From Hamadaea tsunoensis DSM 44101 (GTDB taxonomy: Bacteria; Actinomycetota; Actinomycetes; Mycobacteriales; Micromonosporaceae): a stretch of 64,000 nucleotides of DNA. The notes beneath the pieces are model-generated. The model made no database searches, was not told the origin of the DNA, and was given only the letters and a program-made list of their open reading frames with translations. The stretch lies in the NCBI RefSeq assembly GCF_000428945.1, contig NZ_AUAX01000022.1:1-64000 (forward strand), in the 5' to 3' direction. The translations under genes were made by a program, and so were the position numbers. Shown here piece after piece: positions 23,311 to 34,622 of the stretch (position 1 is its first letter; each line of letters opens with the position of its first letter).

Positions 23311-24465
23311 ATGTCCCAGTCTCTGCAAGACGTCCCGGCGACCGAGACGCCGGAACCCGAGCCGGCCGCCCCGGTCCAGGCGCGCTGGAACCGGCGTACG
23401 CGCTTCTTCGTGTGGTTCGCCGCGCTGTGGGTCGCGTACCTCGTGGCTCATCTGGTCTTCAGCGGGGTTTCCTACCTGTTCCTGCTGTTCGACCTGCTGC
23501 CGCCGCCGGCGTACCTCCTGGTGGGTGTGATCTTGATCGTGGCGGGGGTGACGCTGCGGGCGGCGAGAAGGTACGTGCTGACGCTCGCGGTGGCCGCGAT
23601 CCTGTTGAGCGCGAATCTCACGGGGCTGAACCCGCACGCGGTGTTCGGCGGGGGCGACGGCGCGGCACCGGCCGGATCGCTGAAGATCTTCTCCTGGAAC
23701 ACCGAGTACTGGGACCAGTACGACAGCCCGGACCAGTTCTACGACTTCCTCAAGGCGCAGAACGCCGACGTGTACCTGTTGCAGGAGTACATCTTCTGGG
23801 ACAACACGATGAACGCGCAGTGCCTGCCGACCGGCCCGCGGTCGGCGGGCGACCTGCTGCGGCTCAAGCAGGTGTTCCCGGGCTACACCGTGACCACCCG
23901 CGGCGAGCTGCTCACGCTGTCGCGGCTGCCGGTGGTGGCCACGCCGCCGGTCGCGCCGGACTGGGGCCGGCTGCCGGTCGAGGACTGGACCGACGTCTAC
24001 ACGAACGTCAAGGTGCTGCGCACGGACGTGAAGGTCGGCGACCGGATCCTGTCGATCTACAACACGCACATGCCGGTGCAGCTGGGCGAGCACTCGCTGC
24101 TGACCCTCGACTTCCTCAAGGACGTGGCGTTCGCCGACACCGCGCGGCGCGACCAGTTCGAGGGCGTGCACGACGACATCGCCGCCAACCGGAACCCGGT
24201 CCTCCTCGCGGGTGATTTCAACACCTCACCGTCCATGGGGGACATGCACTGGATCACCTCGGTGGCCGACGACGCGCTGCGGGCCAACCGCGACCTGTAC
24301 CCGTACAGCTGGCGGTCGCGCAGCACGGTCAACGCGTTCCCGATGCCGCTGTGGCGGCTGGACTGGGCGTTCACGGCGCACGGGGTCAAGGTCCACGACT
24401 ACGACTTCATGCCCACCGAGCGGATGAGCGACCACCGCGCGCAGTCCTTGTCCATCTCGCTGTAG
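23311..24465 (+). CDS. Membrane-anchored EEP-family phosphatase/nuclease-fold protein
   Basis: The 384-residue protein has a cytoplasmic head, three hydrophobic segments (about residues 33-110) and an extracytoplasmic EEP domain. Active-site motifs are FSWNTEYWDQ, LLQEYIFW, IYNTHMPV, LLAGDFNTSPS and MSDHRAQ, which give the Asn, Glu, His, Asp/Asn and final Asp-His set, so it should be catalytic and Mg2+ dependent. As it follows the UbiA gene by 14 bp, it may remove a phosphate from the lipid-linked product, as PAP2-type Rv3807c is thought to do in mycobacteria. A 75-bp palindrome ends the operon. Confidence 0.87.
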   Translation: MSQSLQDVPATETPEPEPAAPVQARWNRRTRFFVWFAALWVAYLVAHLVFSGVSYLFLLFDLLPPPAYLLVGVILIVAGVTLRAARRYVLTLAVAAILLSANLTGLNPHAVFGGGDGAAPAGSLKIFSWNTEYWDQYDSPDQFYDFLKAQNADVYLLQEYIFWDNTMNAQCLPTGPRSAGDLLRLKQVFPGYTVTTRGELLTLSRLPVVATPPVAPDWGRLPVEDWTDVYTNVKVLRTDVKVGDRILSIYNTHMPVQLGEHSLLTLDFLKDVAFADTARRDQFEGVHDDIAANRNPVLLAGDFNTSPSMGDMHWITSVADDALRANRDLYPYSWRSRSTVNAFPMPLWRLDWAFTAHGVKVHDYDFMPTERMSDHRAQSLSISL

Positions 24466-24470
24466 GGCAT

Positions 24471-24545
24471 GATCCCGCTTGGATCAGGGAAGTCACCCGA
24501 ATCATGGCCCTTGATTCGGGGGGTATCCCTGATCCAAGCAGGGTC
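24471..24545. repeat. 75-bp dispersed palindrome, copy A
   Basis: It starts GATCCCGCTTGGATCAGGGA and ends TCCCTGATCCAAGCAGGGTC (18 of 20 positions complementary), with an inner CCCGAATCA/TGATTCGGG dyad. It begins 6 nt after the operon's last stop codon and precedes the prolyl oligopeptidase gene. Likely a terminator; see copies at 36125, 46009, 62688 and 63845. Confidence 0.85.
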
Positions 24546-24561
24546 GTGACACACTGACGGC

Positions 24562-26565
24562 GTGGTCGATGATGAAGATCAGTATCTATGGCTTGAGGAC
24601 GTCACATCGGCCAGGGCGCTGGCCTGGGTACGCCAGAACAACGCCTCCGCCGTCGCCGACCTCTCCCGCGGCGGGCTGTTCGACCGGCTGCGCCGCGAGA
24701 TCCACGAGGTGCTCGACGCGGAGGAGCGGGTTCCCCTGCCGACCTGGCGCGGGGCGCATCTGTACGACTTCCGTCAGGACGCGGCGCACCCGCGGGGTGT
24801 CTGGCGGCGAATGACCGTCGAGGCGTTCCGGGCGGGCGAGTCCACCTGGGACACCCTGCTGGACGTGGACGCGACGGCGGCCGCCGAAGGGGAGAGCTGG
24901 GTCTGGAAGGGCGCCCGGGTCCTGCGTCCCGGCCACACCCGCGCGCTGGTCAGCCTCTCCCGGGGTGGCGCGGACGCGGTCGTCGTCCGCGAGTTCGACC
25001 TCTGCTCGCTGTCGTTCGTCGCCGACGGCTTCACGCTGGCCGAGGCGAAATCCGAGGTCTCGTGGATCGACCAGGACGAGATCTTCGTCGCCACCGACTT
25101 CGGCGCCGGGTCGCTGACCGAGTCCGGCTATCCGCGCATCGTCAAGCGCTGGCGCCGGGGCACCCCGCTCGCCGGGGCGCCGACGGTCCTGGCGGCGCCG
25201 GTGACCGACGTGTTCGCGTACGCGTGGCGGTCCCACCAGGACGGGTTCGTCCGCGACTTCGCCCGGCGCATGCCCGACTTCCACACCCGCGAGACGTTCC
25301 TGCTGACGGACGACGGCCCGGTACGCATGGACGTGCCGGCGGACGCGTACTTCGAGGCGCACCGGGAATGGCTGCTGATCCGCACGAGCACCCCGTGGAC
25401 CGCCGGCGGCACCACCCATCCCGCCGGTACGCTCCTCGCCGCCCGCTTCGACGCGTACCTGGCCGGGGAGCGGGAGATGACGGTGGTCTTCGCGCCCGAC
25501 GAGCGCACCAGCCTGCTCGACTGGCGGTGGACACGGGACCGGCTCGTGCTCGGCCTGCTCACCGACGTCCGCGGCCGCCTGGAGATCCGCACCCCCGGGA
25601 CCTGGTCGGCCGAGCCGATCGCCGAGGCGGACGCGTACGCGACCGTCGGCATCGTCACGGCCGAACCCGACGAGTGCGACGACTTCCTCATGACGTCCGA
25701 GGGTTTCCTGCGGCCCACCACCCTGTCGTATGTCACGGGGGCGGGGGAGCCGTCGGTTCTGCGTACCGCGCCGGACTTCTTCGACGCGGCCGGGGCCGAG
25801 GTCCGCCAGTACTTCGCCACCTCCGACGACGGGACGCGGATCCCCTACTTCGTCGTCGGCTCGTCGGCGCGGCCGGGCCCGACCCTGCTGTACGCGTACG
25901 GCGGCTTCGAGGCGGCGCGGACACCGGAGTACTCCGGGGTGATCGGCCGGGGCTGGCTGGCCCGGGGCGGGACCTACGTCCTGGCGAACATCCGGGGCGG
26001 CGGCGAGTACGGCCCGGGGTGGCACCGGGCGGCGCTGCGGGAGAACCGGCCGCGCGCGTACGAGGACTTCGCGGCGGTGGCCCGCGACCTCGTGGCGCGG
26101 GGGATCACGACGCCGCGCCGGCTCGGCATCCACGGCCGCAGCAACGGCGGGCTGCTCATGGGCGTGATGCTGACCCGCTACCCGGAGCTGTTCGGCGCGG
26201 TGGCGATCGGCGTGCCCCTGCTCGACATGCGCCGCTACCACCGGCTGCTCGCGGGCGCCTCCTGGATGGCCGAGTACGGCGATCCGGACGTGCCCGAGGA
26301 CTGGGACTTCCTGCGCGGCTACTCGCCCTACCACAACGTACGCGCCCGCGCGGGCTACCCGCCGGTGCTGCTCTACACGTCCACAAAGGACGATCGGGTG
26401 CACCCCGGGCACGCCCGCAAGATGGCCGCCCTCCTGCGCCGGCACGGCTACGACGTGACGTACTACGAGAACACCGAGGGCGGGCACGCGGGCGCGGCCG
26501 GGCACGAGCAGGAGGCGTACCTGGAGGCGCTGCGGCTGACGTTCCTCTGGCACCGCCTCCGGTGA
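24562..26565 (+). CDS. Prolyl oligopeptidase family serine peptidase (S9A)
   Basis: The 667-residue protein has an N-terminal start YLWLEDVTSARALAWV, a seven-bladed propeller region (about 60-390) and a C-terminal alpha/beta hydrolase. The catalytic Ser527 is in GRSNGGLL, the Asp is 610/611 in TKDDRVHPGHARK and His642 is in EGGHAG. No signal peptide is seen, so it is cytoplasmic and cleaves after proline in short peptides. The GTG start 24562 sits just after the palindrome. Monocistronic, and convergent with glgC. Confidence 0.92.
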   Translation: MVDDEDQYLWLEDVTSARALAWVRQNNASAVADLSRGGLFDRLRREIHEVLDAEERVPLPTWRGAHLYDFRQDAAHPRGVWRRMTVEAFRAGESTWDTLLDVDATAAAEGESWVWKGARVLRPGHTRALVSLSRGGADAVVVREFDLCSLSFVADGFTLAEAKSEVSWIDQDEIFVATDFGAGSLTESGYPRIVKRWRRGTPLAGAPTVLAAPVTDVFAYAWRSHQDGFVRDFARRMPDFHTRETFLLTDDGPVRMDVPADAYFEAHREWLLIRTSTPWTAGGTTHPAGTLLAARFDAYLAGEREMTVVFAPDERTSLLDWRWTRDRLVLGLLTDVRGRLEIRTPGTWSAEPIAEADAYATVGIVTAEPDECDDFLMTSEGFLRPTTLSYVTGAGEPSVLRTAPDFFDAAGAEVRQYFATSDDGTRIPYFVVGSSARPGPTLLYAYGGFEAARTPEYSGVIGRGWLARGGTYVLANIRGGGEYGPGWHRAALRENRPRAYEDFAAVARDLVARGITTPRRLGIHGRSNGGLLMGVMLTRYPELFGAVAIGVPLLDMRRYHRLLAGASWMAEYGDPDVPEDWDFLRGYSPYHNVRARAGYPPVLLYTSTKDDRVHPGHARKMAALLRRHGYDVTYYENTEGGHAGAAGHEQEAYLEALRLTFLWHRLR

Positions 26566-26568
26566 CGT

Positions 26569-26637
26569 CCTAGGGCCTGTCTCCCGGATCTCGAGGCCGC
26601 CAACGGGCCGCGAACGATCCGGGAGACAGGCCCTAGG
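26569..26637. repeat. 22-bp perfect inverted repeat overlapping the glgC stop codon
   Basis: The left arm 26569-26590 begins CCTAGGGCCTGTCTCCC, and the right arm 26616-26637 is its exact complement, with a 25-nt loop. It lies between convergent genes and the TAG stop of glgC is inside the right arm. It can serve as a bidirectional terminator. The sequence also resembles terminal repeats of actinomycete insertion sequences, so a miniature transposable element is possible. Confidence 0.75.
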
Positions 26638-27868
26638 GATCGATCCGCTGGCCCTTGCCGACCACGACGACACCGCCGTCGGACACCGTGAACCGGCGGC
26701 GGTCCCGTTCCAGGTCGACGCCGATCTCCGCGCCCTCGGGCACGACGACGTTCTTGTCCAGGATCGCGTTGCGTACCACGGCGTGGCGGCCGATGTCGAC
26801 GCCTTCCATGAGCACCGAGCCGGACACGTGCGCCCACGAGTGGACGTGCACGTTCGGGGAGACCACCGAGTTCTCCACCAGGGAGCCCGAGACCACCGCG
26901 CCCGGCGACACCATCGACCCGATCGCCCGGCCGAGCCGCTCCTGGTACCCGTGCACGAACTTGGCGGGCGGCCAGGGCCGGTTCTCGGTGTAGATCGGCC
27001 ACTTGTAGTTGTACAGGTTGAAGATCGGATGGATCGAGATCAGATCCATGTGGGCGTCGTAGAACGAGTCGAGCGTCCCCACGTCGCGCCAGTAGCCGCG
27101 GTCGCGCTCGGTGCTGCCCGGCACCTCGTTGTCGCGGAAGTCGTAGACGTGCGCCTGCCCGCGCGAGACGAAGTTCGGGATGATGTTGCCACCCATGTCG
27201 TGCTTGCTGTCGCCGTCCGTCGAGTCGGCGATGAGCATCTCGGTCAGCGCCTTCGTCGTGAAGACGTAGTTGCCCATGGACGCGTACACCTCGTGCGGCG
27301 CGTCCGGCAATCCCTTGGCGTCCTTGGGCTTCTCGCGGAACCGGGCGATCTGCGTGCTGCCGGGGGTGGTCTCGATGACGCCGAACTGGTCGGCCAGGCT
27401 CAGCGGCTGGCGGATGCCGGCCACCGTCGCGTCGGCGCCCGAGGCGATGTGGTCGGCGACCATCTGCGACGGGTCGAAGCGGAACACGTGGTCCGCGCCG
27501 AACACGATGATGTAGTCCGGCTGCTCATCGTTGACCAGGTTGTAGCTCTGGTGGATGGCGTCCGCCGAACCGGCGAACCAGTGGGGGCCGAGCCGCTGCT
27601 GCGCCGGAACCGGCGTGACGTAGTTGCCCAGCAGGTTCGACATACGCCACGTCTTCGTGACGTGCCGGTCGAGGGAGTGGGACTTGTACTGGGTCAGGAC
27701 GACGATCTTCAGGTAGCCGCCGTTGACCAGGTTGGACAACGCGAAGTCCACCATCCGGTACAACCCACCGAAGGGAACCGCGGGCTTGGCCCGATCCGCC
27801 GTCAGCGGCATCAGGCGTTTGCCTTCCCCACCGGCCAGCACCATTGCGAGAACCTTGGGAGGAGCCAT
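26633..27868 (-). CDS. glgC: Glucose-1-phosphate adenylyltransferase
   Basis: The 411-residue enzyme shows the pyrophosphorylase motif [20 protein letters not shown] (residues 10-29), the effector/ATP region, the sugar-phosphate motif FREKPKD and GNYVFTT, then a left-handed beta-helix ([20 protein letters not shown] onward). It makes ADP-glucose from ATP and glucose-1-phosphate, the donor used by the divergent glgM. The gap to glgM is about 100 bp and holds both promoters. The stop lies in a 22-bp inverted repeat. Confidence 0.96.
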   Translation of the reverse strand: MAPPKVLAMVLAGGEGKRLMPLTADRAKPAVPFGGLYRMVDFALSNLVNGGYLKIVVLTQYKSHSLDRHVTKTWRMSNLLGNYVTPVPAQQRLGPHWFAGSADAIHQSYNLVNDEQPDYIIVFGADHVFRFDPSQMVADHIASGADATVAGIRQPLSLADQFGVIETTPGSTQIARFREKPKDAKGLPDAPHEVYASMGNYVFTTKALTEMLIADSTDGDSKHDMGGNIIPNFVSRGQAHVYDFRDNEVPGSTERDRGYWRDVGTLDSFYDAHMDLISIHPIFNLYNYKWPIYTENRPWPPAKFVHGYQERLGRAIGSMVSPGAVVSGSLVENSVVSPNVHVHSWAHVSGSVLMEGVDIGRHAVVRNAILDKNVVVPEGAEIGVDLERDRRRFTVSDGGVVVVGKGQRIDP

Positions 27869-27970
27869 GAGGAGAAGTTAGCCCGCAACCACCCGTTACA
27901 CCACCGGAGGCGGGGTGTCCGTTCGGCTCGACCCTGCCTCGTCCGGTAGATCAATCCGGCGGTGCGCATT

Positions 27971-29206
27971 ATGGTCGGGGTCATGGCCGCGCCCCCGGCA
28001 CCACCCTCGCCCCCGCTCCGTGTCGACCTGCTGACCAGGGAGTATCCGCCGCATGTCTACGGCGGCGCGGGCGTGCACGTCGAGTACCTCGCCCGCAGTC
28101 TGCGCATGCTCGCCGACGTCCGCGTCCACTGCTTCGGCCCGCCGCCGCACCCCGAGCCCGGCGTGGTCGCGTACGCCGACCCCGTCGAACTCGCCGGGGC
28201 GAACGCCGCGCTGCGCACGCTCGGCGTCGACCTCGCGATGGCCGCCGCCACCGCGGGCACCGACGTCGTGCACTCCCACACCTGGTACGCCAACCTTGCC
28301 GGGCACGTCGCGAGCCTGCTGCACGGCGTACCGCACGTGGTCACGGCACACTCGCTCGAACCGCTGCGCCCGTGGAAGGCCGAGCAGCTCGGCGGCGGCT
28401 ACCGGCTGTCGTCCTGGGCCGAACGCACCGCCGTCGAATCCGCCGACGCGATCGTCGCGGTCTCCGCGGCCATGCGGCGCGACGTGCTGGCCGCCTATCC
28501 TTCCGTCGACCCCTCCCGCGTACGCGTGGTCCACAACGGGATCGACGTCGCACAGTACGCGCCCGACCCCGGTACCGACGTGCTGGCCGCGTACGGCATC
28601 AAGCCGGACCTGCCCACGGTCGTGTTCGTCGGCCGGATCACCCGCCAGAAGGGCCTGCCCTACTTCCTGCGGGCCGCCGCCCACCTCCCGCCCGATGCGC
28701 AGATCGTCCTGCTCGCCGGCGCGGCGGACACCCCGGAGATCGCGGCCGAGGTCGAACAGCTGGCCGGCGACCTGGCCCGCGAACGCGGCAACGTGGTCTG
28801 GATCGAGGCGATGCTGCCCAAGCCGCAGGTCATCCAGATCCTCACGCACAGCACGGTGTTCGTCTGCCCCTCGATCTACGAGCCGATGGGCATCGTCAAC
28901 CTCGAGGCGATGGCCTGCGAGACGGCCGTCGTCGCGACCGCGGTCGGCGGCATCCCCGAGGTCGTCGACGACGGCACGACCGGACTGCTCGTCCCGCTCG
29001 AACAGCGCCCGGACGGCACCCCGGTCGCCCCCGACCGCTTCGCGGCGGACCTCGCGGCTCAGATCACCGCCCTGCTCGACGACCCCGGCCGCGCGTACGC
29101 GATGGGTGTGGCGGGCCGCCGCCGGGCGATCGAACACTTCTCCTGGGACGCGATCGCGCACCAGACGCTGGACATCTACCGCTCGGTCCTGAGGAGCACC
29201 CCATGA
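27971..29206 (+). CDS. glgM: GT4 alpha-glucan synthase, probably maltose-1-phosphate synthase GlgM
   Basis: The actinobacterial 'glgA-type' GT4 enzyme begins LRVDLLTREYPPHVYGGAGV and has HSHTWYANLAGH, FVGRITRQKGLPYFLRAA, and VCPSIYEPMGIVNLEAMACE with the E-x7-E catalytic pattern. Divergence from glgC and coupling to glgE is the arrangement of mycobacterial Rv1212c, shown to make maltose-1-phosphate from ADP-glucose and glucose-1-phosphate. Hence GlgM rather than a true glycogen synthase is the likely activity (inference from context). Start ATG 27971 has a GGCGGTG upstream; ATG 27983 and GTG 27962 are alternatives. Confidence 0.9.
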   Translation: MVGVMAAPPAPPSPPLRVDLLTREYPPHVYGGAGVHVEYLARSLRMLADVRVHCFGPPPHPEPGVVAYADPVELAGANAALRTLGVDLAMAAATAGTDVVHSHTWYANLAGHVASLLHGVPHVVTAHSLEPLRPWKAEQLGGGYRLSSWAERTAVESADAIVAVSAAMRRDVLAAYPSVDPSRVRVVHNGIDVAQYAPDPGTDVLAAYGIKPDLPTVVFVGRITRQKGLPYFLRAAAHLPPDAQIVLLAGAADTPEIAAEVEQLAGDLARERGNVVWIEAMLPKPQVIQILTHSTVFVCPSIYEPMGIVNLEAMACETAVVATAVGGIPEVVDDGTTGLLVPLEQRPDGTPVAPDRFAADLAAQITALLDDPGRAYAMGVAGRRRAIEHFSWDAIAHQTLDIYRSVLRSTP

Positions 29207-31517
29207 CGGACAACGCCTCGACACCATCCGGGCGGCTCGCGCCGCGTCCGACCGGGGGCGGGGCGGAGATCCCTGCACCCCGGGTTCCCGCCGCGCCCGC
29301 CGTGGCGACGGCCGCTGAAGGTGCCGCGCCCGCCGTGGCGACGGCCGCTGAAGGTGTCACGCCAGCCGTGGCGACGGCCGCTGAAGGAGCCGCGCCCGCC
29401 GAGGACCTGGCGCCCGCCGTCCTCATTCCCGTGCCGCGGCCCGCCGACCCCGAGAGCTACCTCGACGCCGCCGAGCAACCGGTAGAGAAGCCGGAAGTGG
29501 ACCTCCAGCAGGCCGTTCCCGCCGACGTGAAACCTCGCGCCTCCCTCGAAGCCCCGCCGCCCGCGGAGTCCTGGGAACCCGCGACCATCGGCCGCCTGGC
29601 GATCGAGAGCATCACCCCGACTGTCCACAACGGACAGCTGCCCGCCAAGGCCGTCCCCGGCGAGCTGATCCCGGTCTCCGCGGTCGCGTACCGGGAGGGG
29701 CATGACGCCATGGGGTGCTTCGTCGTCTGGCGCGGGCCCGACGGGACCGTCCGGCGTACCCGGATGAACGCGCAGGGGGACGACACCTGGCACGCGGCGA
29801 TCACGCCCGACCAGGAGGGCCGCTGGACGTTCCAGATCGAGGCCTTCAGCGATCCCTTCCAGACCTGGTCGAACGCGGTCCGCAAGAAGATCGAGGCCGG
29901 CCAGGGTCCCGAGGATCTCCGGAACGACCTGGCCACCGGCGTGAAGATCCTCCACAGGGCGCCCATGCCCGAGCCGCGGATCACCGCCGCGATCGAGGCG
30001 CTGGAGGCCGCCGACATGCCGCTGGGCGTACGCGTCTCCCCGGCGCTCGGCCTGCACGACCTGTTCTGGGCGAACCCCGTCACGGAGCTGACCACGAGGT
30101 CGGCCGAGCGCGAGATCCTCGCCGAGCGCGAACGGGCCCTCTTCTCGGCCTGGTACGAGTTCTTCCCCCGCTCCGAGGGCGCGGTCGTCGACGCGGACGG
30201 GCGGGCGGTCCGGCACGGCACCTTCCGCACGGCGGCCGACCGGCTGCCCGGGATCGCGCGGATGGGTTTCGACATCGTCTACCTGCCGCCGATCCACCCG
30301 ATCGGGCGTACGCACCGCAAGGGCCGGGACAACGCGCTCGTGGCCGAACCGGCCGACGTGGGGTCGCCGTGGGCGATCGGCGCGGCCGAGGGCGGGCACG
30401 ACGCGATCCACCCCGAGCTCGGTACGCTCGACGACTTCCGCTGGTTCCTCGGCCAGGCCCGGGAGAACGGGCTCGAGGTCGCGCTGGACCTGGCGTTGCA
30501 GTGCTCGCCGGATCACCCGTGGGTCGCCGAGCACCCGGAGTGGTTCACGACGCTGCCGGACGGCACCATCGCGTACGCGGAGAATCCGCCGAAGAAGTAT
30601 CAGGACATCTATCCGCTGAACTTCGACAACGATCCGGAGGGCATCCGGGCCGAGATCCTGCGCGTCGTCCGGCACTGGGTACGCCAGGGCGTCAGGGTGT
30701 TCCGCGTCGACAATCCGCACACGAAGCCGATCGACTTCTGGCACTGGTTGATCGGCCAGGTGCGTACCACCGATCCCGACGTCCTCTTCCTCGCCGAGGC
30801 CTTCACGAAGCCGACCCTCATGCGAGGTCTCGGCGCGGCCGGTTTCACCCAGTCGTACACGTATTTCACGTGGCGTACGGGTGCGAGGGAGCTGCGGGAC
30901 TACTGCGAGGAGCTGGTACGCACGGCCGACGTGATGCGGCCGAGTTTCTGGCCGACGACGCCGGACATCCTGCACGAGTCGCTGCAGCACGGCGGCCCGC
31001 CGATGTTCAAGATCCGGGCGGTGCTGGCCGCCCTGCTGAGCCCGTCGTGGGGGATCTACTCGGGTTACGAGCTGTACGAGCACGTGGCACGGCCGGGTGT
31101 GGAGGAGTTCGCGCAGAACGAGAAGTACCAGCTGCGGCCGCGGGCGTGGGCCCGGGCGGAGGCGGCGGGCGAGTCCCTCGCACCCTTCCTGACCAGGCTC
31201 AACGAGGTACGCAACGGCCATCCGGCCCTGCGCCGGCTGCGCAACCTGCGCTTCCACGACGTGGACAACGACCAGTTCCTCTGTTGGTCCAAAATGGACT
31301 CCGAGACCGGCGACACGGTCATCGTCGTGTGCTCGCTCGACTCGCACAACCTGCAGTGGGGCAACACGTCGCTGAACATGCCCGTGCTCGGCTACGACTG
31401 GCACGAGCGGTTCGACGTCGTCGACCAGCTCACCGGCGAGCGGTTCACCTGGGGGCAGCACAACGCCGTCCGGCTCGACCCGTTCGACGAGCCCGCCCAC
31501 ATCCTCGTGGTCCAGCG

Positions 31518-31521
<4 letters not shown>
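29203..31521 (+). CDS. glgE: Alpha-1,4-glucan:maltose-1-phosphate maltosyltransferase
   Basis: The 772-residue GH13_3 enzyme carries the GlgE beta-sandwich (about 125-230) and the catalytic barrel with [17 protein letters not shown], nucleophile Asp503 in [11 protein letters not shown] and acid/base Glu532 in [10 protein letters not shown]. It transfers maltosyl units from maltose-1-phosphate to growing alpha-1,4-glucan. Known GlgE proteins are about 660-700 residues; here an N-terminal extension of about 100 residues, with three 11-residue Ala-rich repeats, is added and is probably disordered. It is coupled to glgM (ATGA) and to glgB. Confidence 0.95.
29296..29394 (+). repeat. 33-bp minisatellite x3 inside glgE
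   Basis: Three consecutive 33-bp units (29296, 29329 and 29362) encode [22 protein letters not shown] and [11 protein letters not shown]. Nucleotide identity is nearly complete over the first 24 bases of each unit, so they arose by recent duplication. Copy number may vary between strains. Confidence 0.9.
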
Positions 31522-33620
<2,099 letters not shown>

Positions 33621-33651
33621 GATCGACGAGCACCCGTCGATGGGAGTGATC

Positions 33652-34155
33652 ATGACCCGGACCATGCGCACGATGCGAGACGAGCTGGCCGACCTGTTGG
33701 ACAGCGCCACCGACCGGGCGCACGACCTGACCGACGAGGCGCACGACCGCGTGCTGGCGCTGTCGGACCACGGCCGGCGCCGGGCGAAGGAACTGCGCAA
33801 GGAGGGCCGCAAGGCGGTCAGCGCCGCGCGGGCCGAGAGCGCCTGGCGGGCGAAGGCCGCGCGGGACGCCCTGGCCGGTCACCGCCGCAGCCGCCTGCCG
33901 TGGATCCTCGGCGCCGCGGCGGTCGGCATCGGTGTCGGCGCCGCGGCCACGTACGCCGCCGCCCGGATGCGGGCGCGGGCCGCCCGCCGTCAGGCGATCG
34001 AGCAGGAAGAAGAGATGTACGCGCTGGAGATGATGAACGGCTCGACGGTCGTGGGCGTGGCCCCGATCCCGCCCGCCACCGACCGGATCCCCGTCGCGAA
34101 GCCGGCCGACACGGCCAAGCGGGGCGCCTCGGCGACCGACCTCGAACGCCCCTGA
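33652..34155 (+). CDS. Hypothetical membrane protein with coiled-coil N-terminus
   Basis: The 167-residue protein has a highly charged alpha-helical first half (RDELADLLDSATDRAHDLTD, then RRAKELRKEGRKAVSAAR), one membrane helix (RLPWILGAAAVGIGVGAAAT, about residues 82-105) and an Arg-rich then acidic tail. GGGAGTG just before ATG 33652 decides this start over 33640. It is 31 bp after glgB and may be read with it. It resembles YtxH-like actinobacterial envelope stress proteins in layout, but no family is certain. Confidence 0.7.
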   Translation: MTRTMRTMRDELADLLDSATDRAHDLTDEAHDRVLALSDHGRRRAKELRKEGRKAVSAARAESAWRAKAARDALAGHRRSRLPWILGAAAVGIGVGAAATYAAARMRARAARRQAIEQEEEMYALEMMNGSTVVGVAPIPPATDRIPVAKPADTAKRGASATDLERP

Positions 34156-34272
34156 TCCGATGACCGACCGCAGCGCCGCGGCCCGCGCCGACCATGACGC
34201 GGGCCGCGTAGCGGCGTGCACATCCTGTTCGCCTACCTGATCAACCTGCCTCGCCCGCCGCCCGGTCTCGGC

Positions 34273-34560
34273 TCACCGCGCCGAGATCTTCTCGGCCACC
34301 GACACCCTGAAGTGGTACTGCGAGGTCGCGCCCTGCACCAGAACCAGGAGCCCGCCGTCGGGCAGCCGGAAGATCTCCCGGCCGCTGTCGAAGGTGGGGT
34401 GGCGCGGCTGGAACTCGTGGGCGTACTTCACCGCGAGCGCGTCGGCGGCGTCGCGGCTGAGCCCGGCGTCGTGGTACTCCGAGACCCGCCAGGTGCGGTT
34501 CTCGCCGTAGTTCATGTTCTCTTCCACCAGAACGAACCAGTTCCCCATGCGGATCATCAT
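34273..34560 (-). CDS. Small hypothetical protein
   Basis: The 95-residue protein starts MMIRMGNWFVLVEENMNYGE after a GGGGGAG ribosome site. It continues with a compact sequence (AADALAVKYAHEFQPRHPTF, DGGLLVLVQGATSQYHFRV) that predicts two or three beta strands and a helix. No membrane segment or known motif. It is divergent from the MFS gene with only about 60 bp between the starts, so the two may share regulation. Confidence 0.6.
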   Translation of the reverse strand: MMIRMGNWFVLVEENMNYGENRTWRVSEYHDAGLSRDAADALAVKYAHEFQPRHPTFDSGREIFRLPDGGLLVLVQGATSQYHFRVSVAEKISAR

Positions 34561-34622
34561 GCGCTCCCCCCGCAACCGGACTTTCCGCGTTTTCCGGCGA
34601 GTTTCCGGGGTACCCGTCGTGC

